From: Gamarada debralockiae
Lineage: Eukaryota; Ascomycota; Leotiomycetes; Helotiales; Hyphodiscaceae
NCBI GenBank assembly: GCA_002803225.1
Contig: NXFV01000715.1
Location: 1 to 55,524, forward strand
DNA: 55,524 bases
Reading direction: 5' to 3'
A model generated the notes under the pieces. That model saw only the letters and a list, made by a program, of their open reading frames with translations. It was not told where the DNA came from and did not search any database. Each line of letters begins with the position of its first letter. Position 1 is the stretch's first letter. Shown here piece by piece: positions 10,658 through 20,669 of this stretch. A program made the translations under genes and the position numbers.

Positions 10658-11591
10658 GCATACATCATCGGAGATTGGAAATGCATTGGGTGAAACAAAA
10701 CTTTGTCATCGGAGGACTTGCTTTCTGGACATATTGGGCGTTGCACCTGTTGTTATGAGAACCCTAATACTGAGGTGCATATAGCGCTAGTCCAAAATAG
10801 GCTTCGTAAGCTTCAATTCAAAATCTCTACCCCTTCTTCCAGAGTTCAACCCTTCGCATATATCTACAGCTTTGACATCGGGTCCTCGGCCTTCCCTAGC
10901 TCCTCGGACTACCCCAGCTCTTCGGCCTTCTCCAGCTATTCAGTCTTCCCCAGATATCACCGTACTGTCTAGACCTTCTGGACCTATCAACAGCACCTTC
11001 GTGTTGTTTCCAATATTCTGATATTGTCAATCAACTCTCTCTCTTGTCTTTTGCATTCGGTTACGAGTAGTCAGCTTACCGCCCTTGCTCAGGCGCTAAT
11101 CACTCTCGGCTCCGCCAGCTCATCTGAGCAAGATTTATCCTCTCGTTACGTGGTTTGACTTATCGCTTTTTTAGCTGGCCATACTTGGTCAGACCCAGCG
11201 GTTCTCATGTCATTTTTGTCAAGTTTTGACGACGATGCTGAGGGAGGTCCTAAAGTGGACACCGTCCAAAATATCCCACATGCTCTTACGGGTCAAATCC
11301 CGATTTTTCTTATTTTGACCTTGGTACCTTAAGTTACGCGCGTAGCAATCTAATAAGTAGCCCCAATCTGAGTTTTTCAGGCACCTTTAAGGCTAATTCT
11401 CAGTGTGAAAGAGAACTTGTCTACATGTGACTTGACAGCTAGAACGCTAATTTGTACCCTGTTTGTACCACGTAAACAAGTATAGCTTTAATCGCTGCCA
11501 AGAATTAGGCAATTCCAAATTAAGAATTTGGAGAAATAACTTAAGAATCTTTTCCGAAGGAACTTTTACGAACTATAATGTCCTGACGTAA
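10658..11591. other. Repeat-bearing intergenic region
   Basis: It contains the left copy of a dispersed repeat (10748-11006). A following stretch reads SSQLTALAQALITLGSASSS in one frame (about 11070-11155) before a stop; it may be the end of a decayed gene, but I do not recognise it. From 11160 to 11590 I see no gene. Confidence 0.4.
10748..11006 (+). repeat. Dispersed direct repeat, left copy
   Basis: Closely matches 16370-16611 in the same orientation. Shared landmarks include TACTGAGGTGCATAT, GCTAGTCCAAAATAGGCTTC, CAATTCAAAATCTCTA and CGCATATATCTACAGCTT. Differences are mostly transitions. The 3' half is an 18-bp-type degenerate minisatellite (cagctcttcggccttc variants). Both copies can be translated as NRLRKLQFKIS and VQPFAYIYS, so the repeat may derive from a coding sequence in a mobile element. 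Confidence 0.85.
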
Positions 11592-13741
11592 TTAAATAAT
11601 CGTGACTGTCTTCATCTCCCAACCTATATCTGCGATACTATCGGGTATTTCTGCCCTTCCAATGCGTCGAAATCTAGTCACTGACTTTCCCGTTTGCTCT
11701 AAGATGAGTGCATAAACTACGCCTTTCCCATCTGCGTCTGTTGTCATCCATTTTGCAATCTGTAGGTACCACATTGACTTTTGCATAGACCCTGTGTTCC
11801 TGACCTCCCGCCTCGTTTGGTCAAAATCGCAGACAATTTGATTTGGCAAAGCTAAATTTGCATCATTCTGAATGAATGTAGCATTCTCAGTGCGGAAAAC
11901 TGGCTTGTCGAAACAGTTTACGTAGGGCTTTGGGTGGGCGTCTAGAAGGTCTACTGAGTGCCACTTTCCTCGAATAGTAAGGGACCCTGACTGTAAACGC
12001 CCAAACGGCGCATTGTTGCAGCATTCAACTGTACAGTTGATAATCTCGGCATCATATCGAGGCTCTCTCTTGTCCCATGCAACGCAATCTTGATATAAAT
12101 AACCTCCAGAACCGCCTTCGGGTATGATATTACATATCAGAGCTCCCCAGCTCCAAAAAGGGGCCAGATAAGTTGGCGGTATAATTCCACACCCTTGTAT
12201 AGACCACATGAGTTCTCGATGCATATCCTCCAGCCAAATACCAGCAATATAAGTGTATCCAATCTGTCGTTGAACTTCCATTGCAAGCCCACCAAGAGCA
12301 GGAAATAGATCCTTGTGAAAGGTTATCTTCCGGCGCATATAATCTCCTTCAATAATAGTCCAACGATGACTTATCTCATACAGCTTTTGATCATCGGGAT
12401 GTTTCGAGCAAATGGCGTTTAGCCTAGCCTCACGAACCAGGAAAAAGCGCTTCACATTCTCGAACGTAACTGTATCATTGTCCCATGGTGTGGCATCTTC
12501 TTCAAATAGAATTTTCTTCTGACACTCCCAGAGCATCCGGTTGTTGCAAAACGAAGTGTACGCGGACTCAGAACGCTTCCCTGGAGAGCCTAGGCTCAGC
12601 TGTTCAAAGCCCTGTTAGGTTGGCGGTCGGGGTCTTCGTGGATATAAAAATTTCCTTGTACCTTACGTGAAGGACAGAAGAACGGTACCTCTACTGGTAT
12701 AAAATCTAGTACCCTAGGTTGCTCCTCAAGAATGCCTTCGTGGTCTCCATTGACTAAATCTGCAGCAATAGTAACTGCTGCATTTCGGTAGACATAGTTC
12801 ATACGACCCGATTCTGCAGCCCAGTCTTCAGGGGAGTCTTGGGGGATACAAAGCAAATCGATCCAGAGATATCGATATCCCAAACGTCTTATAAGCGTAA
12901 TGGCGTCTTTAAAGGTTGCAGGAGCAACATGAAACGGTATTCCCTGTTGTAGAGATTCAAAGTTGGTCATCTCTGTCTTCAATGTTGATTCATCACCCCA
13001 GCAGTGACTTAAAGCTACCCATTGCCCACGTCGACCGTTTGATACCAGGAGCGAAGCTCCATACGATCGATCTTGAAGTCCAACATCAACAACTCGCGTG
13101 GGAGTGGCATATTGTCTTTGTGTGGACATGCAGCATGATGCTGAATACAATCCTTGATCCAGTCCCCGAGCAAGGGTCAAGCATGCCTCGGATGTTATAT
13201 CTGGATCTAAAGAACGATCAGAAATTAAGCCAGAACCTGCAGCTGGATCATCTGAAGCCAAATTAGATGAAGGGAAAAAATCTCTAATACGAGAGCGTTA
13301 TACCTGGTTGCGCGAATATTCTAACTCTCGCATTCCATATTTCCTTGACTCGACTTCCTCTTTGCTTGAAGATGAGAACACTGGTCCCAAGATTATCAGA
13401 TGGTAGTCCGAGAAATCGTTTTCATTCCGGCAATATATTCGGCTGTTTGACCGAAGCTGCTCATGGTGTGCCCGCTTGAGCGTCTGATCTTCTTCGCCAA
13501 AGAATCTTTGACTATTACAAACAAGCTTGCATAGCCCACAACCATCATTGGCTGATGCAACGAGATCCTGATAAGTTGCATGATGTCTGTAACCCAAAGG
13601 GCTATAAACTTGATCCCAGTTTAAAGAGTTGCTTTTCGTGCAAAGCATAATGGAGTGTGTTGGGTCCTGTAGTGTCAAACTGGACGTCCGTGAAGGGGCA
13701 AATAAAATACAATCGTAGCGGTCCGCGCTGTCATAGTGCAT
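11592..13741 (-). pseudogene. Heterokaryon-incompatibility (HET) domain protein, disabled
   Basis: HET proteins trigger programmed cell death after non-self fusion in filamentous fungi. Here the N-terminal exon (13741 to about 13304) has the usual CGLCKLV motif. The HET core at 13261-12596 includes VALSHCWGDESTLKT, FKDAITLIRRLGYRYLWIDLLCIPQDS and YRNAAVTIAA, and the C-terminal region (12536-11592) includes APFWSWGAL. Lesions: the intron at 13252-13303 joins exons out of phase; a frame-shifted stretch lies at about 13103-13163; the conserved LNSRAW-LQE motif reads LNS-stop-A-stop-ALQ (TGA 12596-12598, TAG 12590-12592); and a further 1-nt shift precedes MLWEC near 12536. Both stops fit CGA-to-TGA and TGG-to-TAG transitions. 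The gene family is clear; the gene cannot make a full protein as sequenced. Confidence 0.88.
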
Positions 13742-14299
13742 ATATTTCGTAGCAACAAAAATTCCGATTTAAAATTTACAACTTAAAGCTTTCTAGTCGG
13801 AGTACGAATATTTATAGAGGTTGCATTAAAGAAATATCACAATGCATTGGCGTGGGTAATAAGGTAATGATTGGTGGCAGGCCAGCCGATTCAGCCCTGT
13901 GTGGAGCCCGACCAGGCAGTACAAAAAGCCCACGTGTCAGGCATTCTATACGAGTAATCAAGGCGAAAGCTGCGGACCATAGAGTGCGAGAAACTTTCTG
14001 CAGTAAAATCATTTTTCGACATTAACAGCGGAAAACCAGTTTGCGTCACTACGAACTGGTTTTATATATACTTATTTAAATTCATAATAAAACTCAGATA
14101 AATGCATAGAAAATCGAGAGGTAGAAGGACACGCGGTTCTGCCGTTTGAAATTTTACCAAATAAAAATATTTCGAATTCGTTAGAACAGAGCCCTCTGAA
14201 CATCTAAAATACCAAAGACTGTCTAGAAGCCTCTATGAACAAGAAATTTATTACGCACGTGAACTTGCCAACCCGCAAGCCAGCAGCTCCACTAATATT
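13742..14299. other. Intergenic with a perfect hairpin
   Basis: Apart from the inverted repeat at 14032-14063, nothing is recognised. A small leftward frame (13812-14012) has no domain. Confidence 0.35.
14032..14063. repeat. Perfect 10-bp inverted repeat
   Basis: AAAACCAGTT (14032-14041) and AACTGGTTTT (14054-14063) flank a 12-nt loop. It could be a transcript hairpin, a transposon-end footprint or a protein-binding palindrome. No gene is close enough to assign a role. Confidence 0.6.
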
Positions 14300-14518
14300 C
14301 CTAAACTGTATGTAAATTTTTTCTCGTGCTGGGTTCCGTTTTAGTCTTCGGGCGTGAGCAGCCGCCGCTTTAGCCTAAGCTGAGAGTAAGCTTTTCCTAG
14401 AATGCTTTAAGTCAACCTTAGCAGCAGAATGGGCATCCTGTTTTGCCTATCCGGCTGAGACCATTTTTGATCCGAGCACGGTTTCGTAGGCGAGTTTGTC
14501 AGTTCCATGTTCCTTAAA
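14300..14518 (+). repeat. Dispersed repeat, copy 1 (partner at 21886-22054)
   Basis: Shares TATGTAAATTTTTTCTC and GGTTCCGTTTTAGTCT with 21,9 kb, then further diverged matches (GCATCCTG, TCCGGCT, CGAGTTTG) in the same order. It is the remnant of an unidentified repeated element. Confidence 0.7.
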
Positions 14519-16369
14519 CACAGCCACTTTTCTTTCTTCAACCTACCAGGGCATGTATGCTTGGGCTTCAGACTCAAACTGTAATGCAGGGAATCCGTTC
14601 TGGCTTATTTAAGATTGGCACAGGTCACGGTATATCGTCAACGCTTTTCACCGCCTGCTGGGTGCATATAGGAAATTCTAAAGATCAAATTCAACTTCAT
14701 CTTATAATACTCTATCAGCTCGCTCTTTTTCTTTTCTTCCTCTTTGCACAAACTAACACTGCTTGGCCTTTTAACCGCTTTGCACGCGCCTTGTATTCCG
14801 CCTTTTTGCCTAGTCTAGAGCGCACTTAATCAGCCATACTACAGCTAGGATTTCCATGCGTCACGTGAATCCCTTAATTTCCCTTTTAATTTTGATGCTA
14901 TAGACCCTCTACAATACTAGTCACCTCCCTATATCTGCCTTGTATTCGCCTAGATACAAGCTGGGCCAGCTCTAAGTATTCTTAATCCGCACTCACCATC
15001 ATACTACTACTGATCCTTATATTAGAAATCTGTCACAGCTCTACGCAATAGAGTCTCATGCATTTGAAGACTCTGTTCAGAAGGTGCTGTATTGTACGAA
15101 AACACTAGGCTAAGGAGAGAAGGAAAAGGCTCTATAAGTACATGACCCAATATATCTAGAGGGCGCACTGGTGCACTCAGCCCTTTATGTATTAATACAT
15201 CAAGTCTAGTCCCTTCCTCTTTATTCTGACTTTTCGCCTTGATTGTAAGAGCTTTTCAGCCCGTTCCCGATAGTGCTGCAAAGTACTTAGTAGCGTGATT
15301 CCGTATCCAGTTCCCAAAGGGATAGATATAGTTGAGGGCTAATAAACTGATCCTGCTATATACATGGTTAGGTGATATTTACTAGAACTGTTATATTATC
15401 CCCTTCTCTGAAAAAAGCTTGTCCGCAAGCATATAGGCATTAGTGCATTCTCATCTAGCTCCTTATATTCGTCTTAATGAAACAGCTACAGGTAGCTGGA
15501 GGGCAACAGGAGGGATCACAGTATATTAGAGAAGTAGCAGAAGGGGAAGAGAGACAATAGTGGCTGTATTCGTAGTGGTTGAAAGAGGTTCCGTAGGGCT
15601 TGTACCCTTGTGAATAAGAAACCCAAGCTTGCCTCCCTTCAAGTAAGGTCGAAAACCCTTACTTATACTCCATTCCTAGCTACTAGCTCCCTAAAGTAGC
15701 TATACTAGCTGCTGGCCTTGTACGAGCTAGTATCGGTCGTTTCCGATCCCTTCGGAAGTTACCTAGGTCCAGTTCCTAGGTCACTTTGTACCCTATGGCC
15801 CTCTAGGCCTTCGGGGCTTCCGTACTGTTCGGGGCTTCCCTAGGGTTCTTGTACTCCTATTACACGGAGATGCCTGTGAAGTGGGAGAGAATGTGGTTTC
15901 CCTTAGCCGCGGACGAATGTCGAGACTAGGATAGAGAAAAAATTGGGCTGTGAAACTGCTTCCTATACCGTGATTCATACTGCCGGCTCAGTCAGGGATG
16001 TATTCTGCGTGATCAATCTCCTTCTGTGCGAATTCTGGGATTTATCCAAAGGAAATCGGGGAGTTTGTGGTGCACTACTAGCCGATGAAAATACAAAAAG
16101 GGCCGCCAGCGCACTGTTCAAGCTATGAGTCTGTCACACGTGACTTCAGAGGAGAGGGCGGCAGCAGACTGTCCATATGCAGTTTATTTTCTTCAACAAG
16201 AGAAACAAGACCGTAGGCCACACATCTATCCTCCCGAGGCAGAGCTATTCTCCTTCTGTCTCATTTCGCGACACTTAAAGGTCTAATCATGGGCCCACTC
16301 GTCGTACAAGTCCTCAGGCTGGCTACACTGGTCTTAGTTGACGTAATAATTAAACTACTTCTCGTTCCC
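14519..16369. other. Decayed, gene-free repeat-like block
   Basis: This stretch is dense in TA, CTAG and AGCTA-type words and in short palindromes such as CCTAGGTCCAGTTCCTAGG near 15760. It has no long frame on either strand. At about 15160 GGCGCACTGGTGCACTC resembles GC-rich motifs at 34-53 and about 42500. It looks like mutated mobile-element sequence, but I cannot name the family. Confidence 0.4.
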
Positions 16370-16611
16370 TTGTGTTGTTATGGGTACCCTGATACTGAGG
16401 TGCATATGGCGCTAGTCCAAAATAGGCTTCGAAAGCTTCAATTCAAAATCTCTATCCCTTCCTACAGAGTTCAACCCTTCGCATATATCTACAGCTTGAC
16501 TCCAGGTCCTCGGCCTTCCCCAGCTATTCGGACTTCCCCAGCTCTTCGGCCTTCTCCAGCTCTTCGGTCTTCCCCAGATATCACCGTACCTTCTAGACCT
16601 ATCAACACCTT
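16370..16611 (+). repeat. Dispersed direct repeat, right copy, with minisatellite
   Basis: Counterpart of 10748-11006. The 16507-16577 part holds about four 18-bp units of the form ctcttcggccttccccag, translating to a Pro/Ser-Pro repeat in frame with the preceding NRLRKLQFKIS stretch. Confidence 0.85.
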
Positions 16612-17263
16612 GCGCCTGACTTCGAAAGGTTAACTTTGTAAAGAGCGACCATTAACAAGGCGGCACTCCCCCGATTCAAAAAATGAGGCAGCCACACGCT
16701 CCTGGTCTCGAGTGCTTAACTGCAATTACAGTGTGCAAGACATTAGGACATTGGAGCTTGCCGCAGGTCGCTGTTGAATGATTCGGGGTGTGATGCGCTA
16801 AGACGTAGAGAATTCACGATTGCAAATACGGCCGTAAGGTGAGAGTCCCTCAGAGCCATACACCAATCCTCGGCCGATGGTCCATTGAAACGGCAGATAC
16901 GATATCGCTGTTGAAGACCGCTGTAGGGAAAAGGTCGTTTGAATTCAGTAGAGAGTGCTGTGGAGTGGTAGAGAGTAGTAGAGAGTGCTTCAGAGGTAGT
17001 GGAAAGTGCTGCAGAGTAGTAAGCCAGCACACTAGAGAAAGACCCTACGCCTGCCGCTTTGAAGAGTGACTAGGAAGAACTTTTGAAAACTGCTCCCTCT
17101 AACATTTATAACATTTGTCTATTTGTAAAAGAAGAGGTTTTGGAAAGCATACTAATCCTCTAGTATCCTAGTAAGAGAATTATACCGGCCCGTCCTAATT
17201 GCCGCTTAAATTCACTCCATGAATTCTTCAATCTCCGCACGTGGCTAACCATTAAACCACAAA
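16612..17263. other. Intergenic, short degenerate repeats
   Basis: At about 16940-17015 the words gtagagagt and agtgctgcagagtag recur in a loose purine-rich tandem arrangement. No gene is recognised. Confidence 0.4.
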
Positions 17264-17622
17264 TTAGTATACCATAAACTGATCCCACCGGCACGGCAGA
17301 GGCCAAGGGACATTATACTTGCCTAAACCACAGTTGCAAGTAATCGAGGTGCACATGTCGTCGCAAGGATCCAAGCAAACCGTACTACCATCTGGACACC
17401 CACCACAGACAAAATTCCCATCACAGTCCTTAAAAGAAACATAAGCATCAGCATTGGTAATGTATGTTTTTTATGTGCCCGCCTCTTATAGGCATATTCT
17501 TATGATCATGCGGGGAAAAGAAGGGAAGTGGGAGTTCTTACGTCATTAGTTTGGCATTCCTGAGCAGCGGCGAAGAGGGAGGAGAGCAAGAGTGGGCCCA
17601 AAATGGAAAAGAAGAGACGCAT
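17264..17622 (-). CDS. Small secreted cysteine-rich protein (effector-like)
   Basis: Two exons, 17622-17542 and 17428-17264, joined by a 113-nt GT-AG intron (donor GTAAGA, acceptor TTTTAAG), encode 81 residues. The start is MRLFFSILGPLLLSSLFAAA, a clean signal peptide. The mature part is about 60 residues with 10 cysteines (QECQTNDDCDGNFVCGGC, then PDGSTVCLDPCDDMC, ITCNCG and PLPCRW). Even cysteine number and small size fit a disulfide-stabilised apoplastic protein, such as a fungal effector or antimicrobial-type protein; the family is not recognised and the role is inference only. Exon 2 is not an ATG-initiated frame, so simple ORF scans miss the gene. A 43-bp tandem duplication containing TATATAATAG lies 215-300 bp upstream of the ATG. 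An alternative reading is that it is untranscribed. Confidence 0.65.
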
Positions 17623-18798
17623 TTCCGCTGTTTCAATAGAGTAGGCAAATATTTCCGAAGTAGAAAATGGCTGAATAAATGATTTATGGTTTATGGCTGA
17701 CAATGCACTTTTGAAGAGAGACAGAGTGTGGGAAAAGAGCTAGAATTGTCCCTTTAGTAGTTATTCGCATCTTGGATGCAATTAAAATGGACAACAGATT
17801 TGAAACGTAAGCTAGGTAATTTTGCGGGTAAAGGTACCGTCCTATGTCTATATAATAGTATACATTTGCAGGGGTGGTGCCGTCCTATGTCTATATAATA
17901 GTATACATTTGCAGGGGTGGTGCCTGGATGACACGGCAATGTGCTGATCCGGCATGGATAAGTAAAACAGGTAGACAAGGTGACAAGCATAACAGTAGCG
18001 GAGAGAATGATTTGAGTTACTGAATCAATGCAACTTCGTATCAAGTTTGGAACCGTGTGAGGGAGAACGTCACAATTCTTCTACCTTGCCTGACATATTA
18101 TCTTTAGAGGATTATTAGAAGGAAAGTGAGAAGAACTCTTAAAAAAAAGTACCCCGAAGACGTGAATGGGGCGGGTAAGTTACTTGCCGGCATTGTGGTT
18201 ATTATCGCTGACTGCGTCACCTCAGTCCGCGGATCCACGGCTAGACGGCTAGCGGTTAGATATGTGCCTAGGTAACATCCGGATGCATGGCGCCAACCCC
18301 GGAAACAAATTCATTTCTTAGCTCCCATGTGACCCCTTCCATAATTCAACAATTCAAAGAACCCTTTCTTTGTTGACACGTCCATGCTCATAAAACATTC
18401 ACCTTACCTGGTTGGAAAGTCATTCACTTCAAAGCAAGAGCCCCTATTCACCACTAATTAAGCGAGCCAATCGGGCGCGACCTCAAAACTTCCTGCTTCA
18501 AACGGTCTTCCTCCTCTCCAACGCAGTCTACAACAACACGTCGCGTTCTCGAGAACTTCGCAAAGCATTTCAACTCTAGGTATGTTTCTTGGTTTGCACG
18601 AAGAGCTTGCACACGTTTGAGGTGAACTGACTTCGTTCCAGATCTATCGGGAAGCCGCATTCAACTGCCCGACCTTCCAACTCTGCGAACGTTCAGCTTT
18701 ACGGTCATCAAAATTTAACATCGCAAAGTAATATTAAATGCAACACAAAGACACATACCCAAAGTCACAAGACTCTCCGAATCGAAATCATCCAAGCC
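17623..18798. other. Effector-gene upstream region and unassigned DNA
   Basis: The region holds the 43-bp duplication at 17837-17922. Around 18430-18790 there are splice-like and C/T-rich leader-like stretches that probably belonged to the 5' part of the decayed BTB gene, but no exon is certain. Confidence 0.4.
17837..17922. repeat. Exact 43-bp tandem duplication
   Basis: Two identical units, 17837-17879 and 17880-17922, each beginning ccgtcctatgtctatataat and ending tttgcaggggtggtg. Each carries a TATA-like TATATAATAG. The lack of divergence implies a recent event. It lies upstream of the secreted-protein gene transcribed leftwards from 17622. Confidence 0.9.
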
Positions 18799-19470
18799 AT
18801 GTCTCAAGAGAACGCGCAGGCGCTGGCCGCAGCTGTTTCGCCTCAGACGCCCACACCCCAAAATACCTAAAATAACCAAAGAGCTCCGGTTAACCAAGTT
18901 CTCACTACTGAATATATGCCCTATTAAGTCTGAATTAGAAGCTAGAAAAGCTAATTAACCCTAAGGTCCTAGGCCACCAAACAGTCAAACTTTACGTTGG
19001 TCTTGAGCGCAAGGAGTTTCTAGTCCACAAGAAGCTTCTCTGCGACCGGATACAGTTTCTCTCTCAAAAATTTGAGGGAGAATTCAAGGAAGCCGAAGAA
19101 GGCGCGATGTACCTTCCAGAGGACAATAACGACGCTGTACCCCACCTAATCGACTATCTATATCGGGCAGCTGTTCCACCTCCAAAGATCCATGATCCCC
19201 CAACAAGCCTACGTCAGTTGTAATATCTTGCGGAGAATCTCTGTATTCCTCACGTGGTGGACAGAGTCATGGATCAATCAGACTCAGCCACAAGCAAACG
19301 TATCAAGAATTTACAAGGCGTGTCATTCCATAGATTTGCGAAAACACATATCAACAAAGCAAGCTGCGGGCATCTGTATGTACCACTGAATTTGCCATTC
19401 ACTGCGCGCGGTCGAAAAACAAGAAGAAATCTTCGGATCGGGTCGAACAGCAGGTGGAAACTCTTTTAAG
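18799..19470 (+). pseudogene. Decayed BTB/POZ gene copy A
   Basis: An N-terminal exon starts at 18799 with MSQENAQALAAAVSPQTP and meets TAA at 18868-18870, where the downstream Gln/Asn-rich context suggests a former CAA. The BTB core resumes at 18972: VKLYVGLERKEFLVHKKLLC, then PHLIDYLYRAAVP. It hits TAA at 19221-19223 inside LRQL-stop-YLAENLCIPHV and continues open as related sequence (VVDRVMDQ). The nonsense changes fit RIP-type transitions in part. It is a relative of the intact gene at 8.6-10.7 kb, but with a different N-terminus. Confidence 0.75.
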
Positions 19471-19559
19471 ATTGCCTAGGTTTCTCTGCCGATCTATTTA
19501 AGATCCAGTACGGGTTGGGAGTGAGTTTTGGCCACGGTATCGAGGTAAAATGTTATCTT

Positions 19560-20225
19560 CCAACAGTCTTCTTCTCCAATATCTTAATCTCACCACTGCA
19601 CCTTCCAAGGCAAGGAACCCAGTCATAACACAGCCAAATCGCAAAACTCTCACCCCAGAGTAAGTATCAAATTTTTCCATCAAATAGAAGTATTTTGACA
19701 TTCCGCAGGATTCTTGGGGATGAGATTGTTATTATCCACGTCAGTCCGAAACGCAAGAAGTTTACCGTCCAGAGAAGCTCTTCTGCGACTGGGAACGACT
19801 TACAGCTTACTCAACCTCGACACGGAAGCTCTACTACTTTGCGGAGAAGCCGTGCATGGAGGAATTTATGAACAAAGTCTAGACGAATTCCATCGCCACC
19901 AAGATCGCTGTAGTCTCAGGTTCAAGACAGAAAGCCTCACAGAAATCTACAAAAACACCCATGAGCACAGTGCTCTTCGAGCGTACTCTTTCGTACATGT
20001 TGCTCACAATATAGTTTCCCTTCGATGTACTGACGAAAAGATTTCCGATGGGCAACTCTTTGCAAGACGGTTCGGGAGGCCATCGACGACTTGCTTCACT
20101 CTCAATCCAAGCACCGCAAGCTGTTCTGCGAACACAAGTCAGATCCACTTACACGCCACATGTCGGTCATTTTTGACCCCTGCGATCCTCTGGCCGAATT
20201 TGGCACCTGAAAGATCCAATCATCA
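19560..20225 (+). pseudogene. Decayed BTB/POZ gene copy B, core deleted
   Basis: The start of a BTB fold (ILGDEIVIIHVSPKRKKFTV, about 19710-19770) follows a credible intron (GTAAGT at 19661 to CCGCAG). The middle of the domain is missing and the frame changes. The C-terminal half is readable as FMNKVLDEFHRHQDRC and IYKNTHEHSALRAYSF (about 19865-20000). A third frame gives EAIDDLLHSQSKHRKLFCEH and ends near 20210. The fragments are in the right order for a fungal BTB protein but need at least two frame corrections and lack the core. Confidence 0.7.
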
Positions 20226-20669
20226 CCAATTGATGCCTTGTCATTGATCTCTTACTCAAGATAGCTAACAGCGACATAGAAGGGCCTTGGAAATCAGGTA
20301 TGGCAAGTTTGTGGAGAAATATTGCGGGCTGTGGGGAACAGGAGCTACTTGTGTACATGTAGATGGGGTGGAAATGAAATGATACATTGTACCGATACGT
20401 CACAAATAAGCCTTTTCTTTCGTTTATTTGGTGTCCGGAATTGACCGAAACATCGCTTGCTAGTTTTCATTGAATGAGCTGTCTTGAACAGTTGACCAAC
20501 CATTGTCATAGGGACGAAGGCAAGGCAAGCTTTTAATGACTGCTGTAGCTCAAAAGTTCAAAGGCAATAGTCAACCGATTCCAAGAAGCTCAGAAGGAAC
20601 CGTTAGATTTATTCCAACTCCTGAACTGAAAGCATTTCCTCCCTCTGCTAAACCGAAGCTTCTATTTTT
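20226..20669. other. Intergenic, unassigned
   Basis: No coding or RNA signal is recognised. Confidence 0.35.

Noticed and set aside
20436..20447. CGGAATTGACCG, resembling the cluster-2 motif
   Set aside because: Spacer is six, not seven, and it lies beside a pseudogene far from the module; probably chance.
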